From NCBI GenBank assembly GCA_036852015.1, contig JAANDG010000332.1:62001-126000 (forward strand): a DNA stretch of 64,000 nucleotides, given 5' to 3'. Each line of letters starts with the position of its first letter. Positions within the stretch are counted from its first letter, which is position 1. The notes beneath the pieces were generated by a model. The model did not search any database, was not told where the DNA came from, and worked only from the letters and a program-made list of their open reading frames with translations. Shown in pieces: positions 11,290 to 24,000 of this stretch. The DNA is from Pelodera strongyloides (Eukaryota > Nematoda > Chromadorea > Rhabditida > Rhabditidae). A program made the translations under genes and the position numbers.

Positions 11290-14231
11290 AGAGAGAGAGA
11301 GAAAAGCGTGCTTCTTCATGATAATGCTTATACTTGAAAAGTTAAAATATATTCAACTATTGGAGAACTCCAAGGATGTGCTAATCTGCAGATTACTCAA
11401 TCTTTTATATGGAGTCCGACTGTTTGCACTTCATTATTTATACACCGTCAAGCGCAATACTTTGTTTGCATTTTGCCAGTTTGACTAATTTATTCAGTGT
11501 TGAAAATGTTATGTGAAGATCGGGTGAGACTAACCGAATCAAACAAATTATCCCTTCATATAAATTCGTTTACAGTTCAGAAGTTCATATTCTGACCTTG
11601 ACGGGCGTACTGTAGTAAAGATAGTGACTTGGTTTTATACACCGAAAACATCCACCCCATTTTGAGCACCCATAATCCATTGATTCCGAGGGTATTCTGA
11701 AGAAAAAATGTAATTTTGTTTTTCATAAAATATGTAATTTCTCTCTCTCTCTCTCTCTCTTTCAACACACTCTCTGCCCTCTTGCGATACCTCACATGGT
11801 TCACATAAAAGAGGAAAATTTGTGTTCCCGGCTTCTACCAAGCAGAAATAAGAGGAAATGCAGATGCCAATCTAGAATCAGATAATACAAAAAAACCTGT
11901 TAACAACTGCCGTTCAACACCACTTCTTTTCAATGTTTCGATGTTTTCTCTTGTTTGTCGCTTCATAAACTTCCTCATTTTAGTCTAAACATTCTGCCAA
12001 TTTACCTGGCTCACCGCGGCAGGGCTAAGCATTCGCTAGCTAAATTACCTGCGGTACCACTCTCACATCAGTAGTATGTAGGGTAAACATGATAGCATTT
12101 TTGTTTTGTTTAGGCCTACAAGTACTTTAGCAGCTATACTGCTGTTTACTTACTGTAAAAATACTCTGGCAGATATCCATATCCTATGCCTATATCGATC
12201 TTGCTTTATGGAGATGTATGCTAAAAAAAAGGGACAGTTTTATTTCATACAATTAGTACCTATATCATACTTGTACCTCTTTTTGCATTGAATCTCACCC
12301 CTCAAGCCTTAAAATACCATGCCATTTCTTTTCATTTGTTGCTTTTCTAAGGATCATCCAGCTGAAAAAGAGACCGGTTTTACACAGACGATTTCACACT
12401 TCACTTTCACTCGGTTCAGCTAGTCGTCTTGCTTGAAAGATGTTAATTATGAAGGGTGTTCCAGCTGAGAATAAGTACCCACTTCTACGAACATAAGAAA
12501 AACCATTTTATGTTTACTACTATTCTGCAGATGTGAAAACACAGCTATGTACCACGGACCCACGTTGTTAAGCCGCTACTGCGCTTTGCGTTGCTTTGCA
12601 TTCAATTTATAGTTTACTATAGGAAACTATGCATAGCATTTCTGAGGAAAAATGTGACCTCTCATTGCTTCTATGGGCATTCGTAGATCGTAAAGAAGAT
12701 AGTAGACAGAACTAATTTAATTCATCAATTTTGCGAGTAATGGAACTCAAAGTATCACTGTTTGTTTCCTTTTCGGTGTGTTCTGTTTCAAGCTGAAAAT
12801 TTATGGTTTGTGAAGAAGAAACTTTTCCCCTCATTATGTCATCATGAAAGTTAAAAGTTCTTTCGAAATCTACGTGATAAAAAATGTTGGATGCAAAATT
12901 GATGGAGCGACTTATTTTTTTCAAGCGGTATGGTACTTGGTTTGTGAGGCGCGTGCAGGACAAATTTCCTATGCAGATTTGTTCCATTATGTATCAGAAT
13001 GGCACATAATGGCAGCTGATTTGAATAGGACAGTGCATGATTTGATCAACATATGATACATGGAAACGCAGTTGTCACGTGTGGTGTGGTTCATAAACCG
13101 TGCCATGCCGCATTAAGTTTCCATCCTCTTTTTCTTTTAGTCACATTTTCACGTTTTGACATTTTCTGTGTTCTGTCACTCAGTTTTCGTGTCCCTTTTG
13201 TTTCTTTTGACACAGTGCCGAAGAACCTAACTTCTTCATAACATTTTTATAAGTGACACCTCAAAACAGGAATTTTCACATTGGTATTGAAAGTTTTAAG
13301 TAACAGCAACATGTTTATAAAGATGCCACAATGTGGAAACTTCGCGCAATCTTCGCGCATAAACATGTGTCCATCATTTTGAAGAGGCCAAACTACATTC
13401 GCGCCTAGAGTGTGCGGCACGTGTGCTGGAAATATGCACGACTTCGGTTGGCGCACCAACTGCGCACTTGTGGCGCACATGAAGCAAATGGGATCCTTGC
13501 TCCCTGCTTTGCCGCGCATCCTCTTCCGCCTTATTATTTGGCGGCACATTTATATCAATGCACTGGTTCCGGATCCGATCTTTGCCCCCTATAATTTTTA
13601 TCATTCTACAGTTCTAGTCTAGGAATTATGCTTACATTTATATAATGGACGAATCAATTCATCGTCGGGCTCTTGTTTTAATTTACTTTTGTGCAACTAC
13701 TGGGGCATATGCTTGCACTATAAGTCTCAAAAAGAATCACGTATAAACCACAAACGTTCATTTCTAGTGTTACTACAGAAACAATTAAAAACAATCTTCA
13801 CGCAATAAAAGCTCCTTTCGCCTCCTTATATTAGTTGACCTTGATTGTTAACACTGTCCATCACAGTTGATAGAACTTTTTTTCTTTTTGTCTAACAAAT
13901 GAGTAGTTTCTTCCCTGGAAAAAACTGAAAACACACTTTCAGAGTATTTTTTCTGTGATTCCTTATTTTTAAATTTATCGAAACTAGTTTGAAAGACATT
14001 TTATTTCTATCATATTCCAATGTGCAAGTGCCACAGTCTGTGCTTACTCTATGTACTTTTTACCATATGGAACCGAGAAAACATTTTGTCTTGAATGTGA
14101 ATTGTTTACTTTTCGGTAGCAGTATTTCTCTATGGGACACAGCAGGTCGAGATAAATTGTCATATGTGTATATTTTGCTTGGTTCTTCTATATATATAAC
14201 AACGCATTGTTCGACTATTTTTTTCTTTCAG
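11290..14231. other. Gene-poor stretch with microsatellite and GCGCAC cluster
   Basis: It contains a CT repeat at 11738-11764 and mainly AT-rich sequence. Overlapping open frames on both strands at 12.71-13.06 kb have no splice or family support. A GCGCAC-rich cluster lies at about 13.35-13.55 kb. Confidence 0.4.
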
Positions 14232-16569
14232 ATATGGACTGGTAAAAACATCGCAACAATGATAATTGTCTTCTTTTGTGTGATTGTCCCATTAATCGGC
14301 GGAGTGTTTTCCTTGGAAACTAGCCAAGAAAAAATCGAGCAAGGAGCCCCGTTTTCCCATTTCAAATTCCCGCGCAGCATTCAACTGACGCCCAAATTAT
14401 TTGAAGGTCGGCACGCTTGGTGGTTTTAATTTGCCTGGAGCTAGGAAGAATAATCGAATTAATAAAAATGACCCTCAACACCAAAGCGGTATGTACGTGG
14501 TTTTGAAACCCAGGCGCTATGGTGCTGTATTATAGGCAAAGTAAATTTCCGGCACAGAACAGTGCACTTTACATATAATATAATTCATGAAAATGCATGG
14601 TCAAGCACAAGTTTGTCAGACCGCGTACTACCATACCTCTTTAGAAAATATGTGCATTCATCTTTGCGTACAATAACAAAAAAAAGAATACATTTGAGAT
14701 ATTTTTAGGTTGTGAAGCAGCCTGGGTTTCTGGCTTTCGCTACAAAGGGATATTTCCAATCGCCCTTCCCAAAAAGGACGATGATTTGACTGAAGCATGG
14801 AGGTTCATTGTCTGTAATAAGTGAGTTTGTGTTCAAATTATTGAAACGTAGGATTGGCACACAATACGGCGTTCTGCGCAGGTGAGCCAACGTGTTGCCG
14901 AGCGTGCGCGCCTAAGCGCCTTCCCAATGATTCCAGTATTGAAGTTGATCTTACGTATCGGTGGATTCAGACGTCTAAGAAAGGTTTCCTTTAACTTTAA
15001 TTTGTAGGGCTTATATGATATAGAAATGGAAATCGCTCGATATAGCCGACAACAATGCTAATCTTTTCAAAGTCACAAGTCACTGCCCAAAAAGCATTTA
15101 TCAGTGCGGGCTTGGGCCCAATAAGGGATGCACTAAAGATGATCAATTTTAAGTGGCGCACCTGTGGCGCGCCATGGATGCGCCATGCTTTAGCAGGTTG
15201 CTCTTTCATTATCAAATGCATTACTGCTTTAGCAGCGAAACCCGTGCCTCCACAGTAATTTTGCTTCGCAAAGATGGTGGTGAAGACTTCAACAAATCAT
15301 TTGATGAATACGAAAAGGGATTCGGATCTGCAAAAACTGACTACTTTTTAGGACTGAAGCACATTTGGAATCTGACCAAACATGGTAATTTTTGAAACTA
15401 GAGATTAGGAATCAACACTATGATCTTACAATAAGAAGTGGGTGAAAAGTGTAGTGATTCACTGATTCACGTATCGTTGACCAACGTTTTAGATGAAGTT
15501 TGAAAGAAATCATATGCTAAAGTTTTCATGCGGTACAGACCAAAAACCAAAAAAAAAAGAAGGCTGCCGAAAAAAAAGTGGAAATAATTTATTACCTTTT
15601 AGGTTTCACAGAAATGCGTGTCACGTTAATGGACGACTACGGCGCGACTGCCTCAATTGTGTACCCAGTATTCCGTTTAAAACCGGCACCGAAATACTCG
15701 CTGGGACTATCAGCAGCAGGTGAAGGGGGTTTCAACGCGCTAATCGTTTTCAGAGGAGAGTTACCACAACCATGAATAACTTGATGGATACCTTTTCGGA
15801 CACCAACATGGTTAAACAGTTAAACTGCACTGCGCACCTTTGGCGAAAAAGGGTGCGCGGCATAAACCCGTCTGTGGCGTTTTTTGAAGCAGTGCACACC
15901 AACAGCAACGTGTTACGTGTAAATTGGGGCGTCTACATGTAGCTTCGCATTCTTACAAAGATTTTCTTCTAATTTCGATATTCAGGCGATTCCGAGCTTC
16001 CCGACGACCTCTTTGAGCACAGGAATCTCCCCTTCACAGCGCCTGGAAAAGAATTAATACGAGCCGATGGAATCAGTTGCGCTGGATTACTAAAGGTTTT
16101 TGGGTTTGTGGCTAGATAGATAACTGCACGATTACATAGTGGTGCACGTGAGACTGGTCCTCACCGTTGGTGCCACCATAACACGTATTTATAATTTATA
16201 TACTACATTCAAATTGTGCCAACAATATAACGGCCACATTCAAATTATATAATTATTTAATTAACAACCTTTTGAATATCTTTATAAGTTCCAAAAACCG
16301 CTAAATTATAGGCAGGTTGGTGGTTTCGTCCTCGTGGAAACTGCGCATCTGCTCTTCTCACAGGAACATTCACGCCTAACAAAATGATGTGCAGGTTCGT
16401 GGGGCACATTAGTTATCTACGGAATGTCATATATGTAAACACAGGGTATTTTGAAGTCTGCCTTACTCGTAAGTCAATGGCGGTCACTCGTGACATTGCC
16501 ACGAATGGGCTACGAATACGCCGGGTATATACCGTGGTCCTGACGCACCGCTCTTATATCAGCACATAA
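14232..16569 (+). CDS. Secreted fibrinogen C-terminal domain (FReD) protein
   Basis: Exons: 14232-14406 (ATG at 14259), 14709-14820, 15233-15384, 15603-15719, 15986-16095 and 16312 onward, all in compatible phases. Residues 1-18 (MIIVFFCVIVPLIGGVFS) form a signal peptide. The fibrinogen domain follows in the usual order: a first cysteine with the SGFRYKGIFPI segment, RFIVCN, then ILLRKDGGEDFNKSFDEYEK and GFGSAKTDYFLGLKHIWNLT (the family's W..Y..GFG...FWLG..I..LT block), MRVTLMDDYG, KYSLGLSAAGDS, and SCAGLLKAGWWFRPRGNCAS with ALLTG (the C-A-GWW-C-LNG region). The usual D-x-D-N-D calcium motif before the last cysteine pair is not evident (NLPFTAPGKELIRADG). After MMC the reading frame continues to a stop at 16569 without the family ending, whereas the next frame gives WGTLVIYGMSYM and a stop, closer to expectation. 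A frameshift or an unseen splice is likely near 16394. FReD proteins bind glycans or act in innate immunity and adhesion. The TTTCTTTCAG before the first exon could be a trans-splice or 5'UTR-intron acceptor. Confidence 0.8.
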
Positions 16570-16599
16570 TGTTGTGATCGCAACGTGTGAAGTTGTTGT

Positions 16600-18002
16600 A
16601 GGAAGAACCATCACAGGATTATCGAATAAGATTGATTTGGTACTGTGTTTTACGTCTATTTTAATTTTCATTAGACTATTCACTTAGCAACGAAATGTTC
16701 GCATCCAAGTTTTAGATCTCGCCGGCCTTTCCCCCTATGCGACGGTGTGTACTGGAGCGACTGGAGCGGATTTCAAACACTTAAATTTGTATTTGTGGAA
16801 GTCAGCAAGAAAATGATTTAGCTCTCGGTGAAAACCAATAATTTCTGAGGGTGGCAGCAGCACCGTGGTTAAACAATGAAACGGTAACGCGGGTTTGATT
16901 CCAGCTCGCCCAATACTAACACACTTTTTTCGGTGAAACCTGGATCTTGAGTTTATGTCTTACAAGGAGTGAACGTAGATAGCAGTCAGAACCCTGGTGC
17001 CTAGATCATGATGTCTTAATCGATCTGATACATTATATTCCCACTTGTTTGGATAACTTTGGGATTTTCCCTAATTATACCTTGTATGCTTACTTTATTC
17101 AAGAAAAAAAAATGGTGAAGCAGCAAAAACAAACGCCTCATGTAATCTCATGTTATATTGTTACAAACAAAGACGGGTACAGAAATAAACTCAAATAAAC
17201 AATATTTGGTGGTGATGTGTGATAAATTGTTGGCTTTGTTTATTGATCACATATATGAAAAACACGTGGACAAACCGATAGATATGCTAAAATGAAACAT
17301 GCCATACTCATACTAATACAGTTCATCATAACAGTTACCAAAGTACATACATATGTATATTATTTATATGTAAAGTAAATTGACATAATTCAAGAACCGG
17401 CGATAAATAATAGAGCATTTTATCAGGGAAAACTAATGTGGCCAATAAATTTGATTTCGAAATATGTCCTTTTTGGCTTCTTCTGGGTTTTTTTGTGTTA
17501 TTTATTTCACAAATTGCTGACATCGCAGACAACAAAGAACGCCACTATTTGGTAAGATACCCAGGCAAAAATTTACGTATCAGAGGCTAAACTGTAATGT
17601 TGGCCGTTTCCTCTCTTGTGCAATAATAAACTATGACCCTGAACCTTAAAGCGGTATGTACTTGGTGTCAGTAACGTATTTTATTCACAGACCATGCGCG
17701 CAGCATTGCTTCATGCAAACATTTGTTTACAAGTTGAAATTCTTCTCAAGATAAGTTCAAAAGTGCTGGCTACAATCTACAATGTTTACCCATGTGATAT
17801 ATGCGCGGCGGCTTTCGAGAGGCTCCTTTTCACAGCGAATTCTATTTTGCGTACCAGCGGCGCGTTACGGTCGCGCGCGCGGCTCAATAGAAAACACCCG
17901 GACCGATTTTCTTCAACTGAAACGACGAAGTCAGAATCATCTCTGACTGGTGTAGATCATTCTGACTCATATTTGTTAAACATATTCTGATTTGTCGTCA
18001 AA
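16600..18002. other. Intergenic, includes probable PHF14-like promoter
   Basis: There is no exon series. The last 150 bases before the PHF14-like ATG are GC-richer, with GCGGCGCGTTACGG and GCGCGCGCGG at 17.86-17.88 kb, consistent with a promoter. The open frame at 17694-17990 has no homology that I recognise. Confidence 0.35.
16840..16915 (+). repeat. Weak tRNA-like (SINE-relic) sequence
   Basis: CCGTGGTTAAAC...GGGTTTGATTCCAGC resembles a degenerate box A and box B at about tRNA spacing, but there is no cloverleaf. A related CCGTAGTGGTTAAAAGAG lies at 49.28 kb. Confidence 0.3.
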
Positions 18003-21000
18003 ATGGGAGAGGCCGAACGTGCGAGCTTCATTAAGTATATGGGTGAGTGAAATGTTACTTTATTAATGATCTAGAGGCGCTTATATTGTTTGGCTTTGAG
18101 ATCATTTAGGTCATAGTATACCATTGATGTAATGATTAAAGTTTTGTATTGTATTCATTCTTTTATGCGAAATTTGTTGGTTTTGAATGCGTTGATTGAT
18201 ACTTTACGTTATTTTGTGAGTCTTTTTCTCCAAGATTTCTTGAGATCAATTAGGTTATTTCAAAAATTGTTGTTTATAATAAGAGTTTCTCTTTTTTTAG
18301 TTATGATTTTGCATTACTTTACATTAGTTAATATCAAGGCTAGACCTTTCCGAGTAGTTTTCTCAGAATAGTGACATTCAAACGACTGTCTAAACCAGTA
18401 CCATAGTTCCATCTTCCCGTTTGTGAAAGGTTAACTTTGGGCTTTAATCTTTCTTATGCAAAAATCTTCCTTCCATCTTGTTTATGTTTTATTTGTTGTT
18501 TTAGTCTGGGTATACACATGTTTCCTTTTTATTGAAAACTTACTCACTCCTACTCCTACATTTTTATGGCGCAATCGCATCTCGCAATTGGTGTTCTTGT
18601 GTACGTGCGTTCTCCGACTTCCACTTCTAGTAGTAATACCTTTAGTAATAATTCTTCAGCAATTTATTCTGGAGTTTTACGGCAAAGTTTATTACTGATA
18701 TCTTCCAATCGCACTCATTGTCTTTCTTATTGGTTCCCTCTCTGGATAGGATTATTTTATTAATTAAAGGCCCCGGTTACTCCAAAATTGACTAACCCGT
18801 GGTGTGTGCACATAGATAAGTCTACTTTCTCATTACCCTCTTTACTAAATTTAAAGCGAAATACCGGCCGGTTTTTGAAACTCATCGAGTACACCAGCAT
18901 TATTATGCGGCGTATGCAATTGTACATAAATTAAAATAAAAAATCGAGCAACTTTGCATAAAAACGTGAGAATCCAGCTGTCCACGATGTGTTTCAAAAA
19001 CCGGCCGGTATTTCGCTACACTCCCAAAATTTACGAGTTTAATTATCAAAAATAATGGAGACATCTCGTCCCTGTAGATAGGTAGGCCTGGTACTGTACT
19101 ACCGTATTAGCATTACCGTGCAGATTTAATTTTTGGATACTCTATAATTTTTGGAACTCTATGTTCCTAATAAGTAACTTTTTGCTTTTTGCAATTAAAA
19201 AATAGTCTTAATATTTACCCTGATCATTTTTCCTATAGAGAAATATACGCCGCAAGTACTCCAATTATACTGTCATTTGGTCAAAATTTATTTTTGCCAA
19301 TCTCTTCCTTTTTTCGTCCGGTTTCTCTAAAAAAATGGATATTTTAATTACATATTTATTTAGTAAATATTATACCATTCTTTTTAGAGTAAGTTCGGTC
19401 TAAGGACTTAATTTTGGGCAGGATATGCAAACTTGACTGGACCTATCCTATGCCTATGCCTATGGATGGGCGTACATTGGCTAATTGGCTTACCGTATTG
19501 CTAAGGCATAGTTAAAACCACTCAGTATAGAGTATAGGTACAACCTCTGCCCTCCTATTAACCAACGTTGGAACATGATGTTTTAGCGGACTTTATTTCC
19601 ATCGAAACCAAGCATCTTTTTTCAAATACCGACAATGAATTTTTTTTACGTAAAGCGGTAGTTCGTCAGTGTTTTATTTTTATTTATGCGTCAGGGAAAG
19701 ATAATTGATAGATAAAGCCTCTCTTTCAAATATCTGATAGGTTGTTATTTACAAAATATAATTGAAACATGAGAAAGCGGTGTTGTAGAAAATTTACGAG
19801 AATTAAGAATGTGGTTCAGCCCAAGCGCTTTATTGCTCTCTAATTTAGTAACACTGTATTTTCGGTCACTTGACAAGGGTGTTAAGTTCAACAGCTCATT
19901 AGCGCTGAAAATTTTTTTTTTACAAATAAAAAATTTATAGAGAAGGATTTCTTCAAAGGTTAGCATTTTAATTTTATATTTTATCATATTTAGTGACTCG
20001 TCCTCCTGGGAAGCGACAGGTGAAGCCAACGTCGCTGGTGACCGAACAACTGGCCGCATTGTCGAATCCGAACGATGACGATGATGACGACACGGAATGG
20101 AATGGTCAGTTACTGTAGTTTGTCGAGGTATACAGTATCTTACAGTTGTTACCAGACTCATGTTCTATCTATCTCCCCTCTCTCTCTCTCCCTCTCTCTC
20201 GTCTCTCTCTCTGTCCCCTCCCTTCTCTCTCTCTCTCTGGGTGAAGTCCGAAGTCCTCCGCAATCCTAAGATTGTTCATTGATATTTAGTGAAGCAAATT
20301 GAGCTTCACTTGACGAAACTGGTAGTAGTACACAAAAATGCGCGCCCATAAACATGTTGTTTCAATGTTTCAAAGACTTGCCTTCATTCGCACTGAAGAA
20401 ACCTGACAATAATAGTACTATAGTTATATTTAATCGATCCACTTATTTTCAAGCGGTATAACATCCAGTGTTAAAACGTATATTGTACGCTGTATTCCCG
20501 TGTAGTGTATGCAAATTATTGCAAATCACTGTGTGGTTTCTTATTCTAACTGGAATCATTTACATACAAAACATAGTAATGCAGTTTGCTTGCGGTTATC
20601 CAGAATACCCTTCAAAAATCTTCCTGTGCCGAGTGCCGCTTTTAGTACATATAGCTGCGATATATCTTGTATTTTTTCAGTTTTAAAATCGTATATATTA
20701 ATCTTTTATAAACAGTGAAGCAAGTTAGTAAAGAGAAAGGACACACAGCTGGTACCTAAAAAGAGGAGCAGCTACCTAATTAAAGAATACTTTATCCCGG
20801 CATAGAATCAATAAGATATAACACCATCAGCAATAAAGTCCATGTAACGGTGGAACAAATTGGAAATTAAACACTTGCTCGTTTCCTTTAAATCCTTATT
20901 TTCAGAAACCCGGTCCCAAAGCGACGACGGCTCTTCGGCCTCTGGTTCAGAGTCGTCGAGTGATTCGAATTCAGATGAAGAGCCTTCTGATGAGGAGGAG

Positions 21001-24000
21001 AATCTACTGGACGAGGATCAATTGAGCACTCTCAAAGATGATGTGAGCATGAGTTTTCCTTTTCACAGACTTGAAGGGATAGCCATGAAAATGTGTGAGT
21101 GCCCATATTCGTCGATCAGAGGCCGTATCCACCAAAAAAAAACAGGGAGCCCTCCCTATGCTCACGATCGCTCTGAATCTCTTCTGCTCTCGTTACACAC
21201 TCTTTGGCTCCCTCGGGAGGCCAGGGACAGCTCCCTCGGGAGGCCAGGGAGGACTCCCTGCGTGTTGGTGAATACGGCCTCAGTACTGTTATGGTTTGAG
21301 CTTTCTTTTTTTCTTAGGGGTCGAAACGGGTTGCATGGGTATTACCGGGTACTTTTGTATAATATATTTTTTCGCACTTTCTTCTAATTCTTTCTCATAG
21401 TTTACTTTTAGTTCAATACCTGTTATACTTTTGGTTTATTACTTTGCAATTTTGCGGGGTCAAATCCATAAATCAATATTATACTGTCTTGAATGTGCCA
21501 ATTAGATACTCATCGATATCGAACTTTCGTATGAGCATTATTTTGGAAGGTTATGGGCTCAGACCATGAAATATGGGTCAATTTTATTGTATACGAATTC
21601 GAAAAACCTTATTTTATTATATGAACAACTTATTTACTAATACTAATTATTCACTAGATGTCTTATTCACATTAGTTAATTGGTCATTATCATTATTGTG
21701 AGTTACTGTGTTTTCTATATAAGTTCCTTTTCTTTGTAGGTTCACCTCGGGGACACAGCAGAATCGGTATGTAATATGATTATTGATGTTTTCTTTGTAA
21801 CTTTGTATGAGTATATCGGGATTACTTGTTGTTTAGTGGTATGCATTGAATCTCAGTGCAAGAATTAGTGTTCTGAAAAAGATACAGTATTCAAAATTAT
21901 TGCGTGCTATTTTATTGATTGGTTGTTTTATCGATTGATTGATTGGTTGTTTTATCGATTGATTGATTGGTTTATACTGTCAATGGGCGTATCTTATGTT
22001 TCTTCTTCAGGACGTTCTTGTGTGCGGTTTGTGCTTGAATCTTCGTGATGAAGTGAGGAAGGACGAAGTGATTCAGTGTGACAAGTAAGACTTTTTTCCT
22101 TTTTTTGTCGACGCTTAGGATTACGAATTACGACTTTTATTGATTAGTATGTTTTTTTTTTCATCATAGTCATATTTCTGTGAAACACTTTCCCTTTCCC
22201 TTTTAGTTTTATTTTTTTGTCGACCCCTAGGATTACGAATTACGACTTTTATCTTTTATTGATTAGTATGTTTTTTTTTGTCTCGTCATAGTCGTATTCA
22301 TATTTCTGTGAAACACTTTCCCGTTTTCGTTTTGTAGATATTATGAATACCACTTTATTCAGACATACAATCATCACACATAGACTTAAAGGGATCGGCT
22401 CACCTTAAATTGTGCCTGTTTTTTTTTTTTTGTTTCTTTATTTTCTATAAGGGATAATAAAAATTTGGAATACAAAAAGTAGTGTTCTATTTCAATACTC
22501 ACGAAGATATTAGGTGATAAAGTGGTGGATCGATCGGCCCGAAATGAAAAAGTGTAATTGTCCTGCCTTGTTTGTATGGGACAATTAACACTTTTTCGTT
22601 TCGGGCCGATCGATCCACCACTTTATCACCTAATATCTTCGTGAGTATTGAAATATAACACTACTTTTTGAATTCCAAATTTTTATTATCCCTTATAGAA
22701 AATAAAGAAACAGAAAAAACAGACACGATTTGAGGTGAGCCGATCCCTTTAAGCATGTAGAATCCAGGGTCCCGTTTTTTCCAGAAGTCGGGGATCTTCA
22801 TTGTAGTTCTAATCCGGGCGGTGTCTCTTGGCCGATGTGTCCCGTAGAGTAGAGAGTAGAGGGCAGGGAAGTGACCATTGTCGAATGTAGGGAAGACAGA
22901 ATACAGAGATTACAGAGTGAAACGTCCGTCCTAAGGCTAGGCAAGGGGAGCGCCTTAACTTTATTCCCGACGCCGTGGCATGTTTGCAAGATGGTAGCAC
23001 TGGGCGGGATTCGAACCCGGGTCGAATGGGTGAGAGACGAGAACTTTGCCAGTGAGCCACGACGACATGTCATATCCATGACATGTCGTCAACGAGTTCT
23101 GATATAGGAGTGTGGGAGTTTATAGATATAGGGTACGGGGACATATCAGTAGTACAAGTTCGCGTGAGGTCATTCCTAATCCTAATTCTATTCTGGCTAC
23201 GCTGACCGCATCAAGTAACTAATTGCCATCAAGTAGTGATGTTGAAACATGTTTTTTTTTTTGAAAAACCGGATCGGATAATTGTTTAAATGTTTATTAG
23301 ACTCTAGTACCGTAGAATTCTGTGTACTAATTGGTCTCAATTAGTATGCGAATAGTTGTTTAGTTTGTTAATTAGTTTTCGGTGAACCTACCGTAATAGT
23401 AGGCCTTTCCAGCATGGGAATACAGTTATACCAAATCCATTATTCAAAATCCGGATGTCATGCCGCTTTATCCTTTCAGATGTGGTGTGTGCGTGCACGA
23501 GGCCTGCTACTCCACCGATCTGGGTGAAGATGCTGATTCCACGTTGAGTGCGTCTTCTACAGAACCCTGGTTCTGTGAACCATGCCTTTTCGGTCTTGTC
23601 GAACCTCCAAATTGTGAATTCTGCCCTGATAGATATGGAGCTTTCAAGCGATGTGGTGAGCGACTTTTACATGAATGCTAATTTCGTATTTCTCGTGAAA
23701 CGGTTGAAACAGTTACAGAGATAATAATAATAAGTTTATTGGATTGCCTAAGGTTGTTTGGTATTCTACTCGTGTTCCTTTACCCAAATTTGGTTCAATA
23801 CCGTATGCAATGCGTCTTCTTTGGACCGTAGACCTTAGTCCGTTGCCATAGCTTTGAACAGTGCTAGAAGTCCAGGGTTGTGCAATTTCCAGTATACGTT
23901 ATTGATATTTTTTTAGATATTGGCGGTGGCTGGGCTCATCTTCTGTGTGCTTTGTACATTCCTGGGCTCACTTTTGGTGATGCTGAGAAACTGACGGCAG

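Noticed and set aside
12712..13056. Overlapping sense and antisense frames of 70-91 codons
   Set aside because: No splice signals, no recognisable domain, and both strands open equally.
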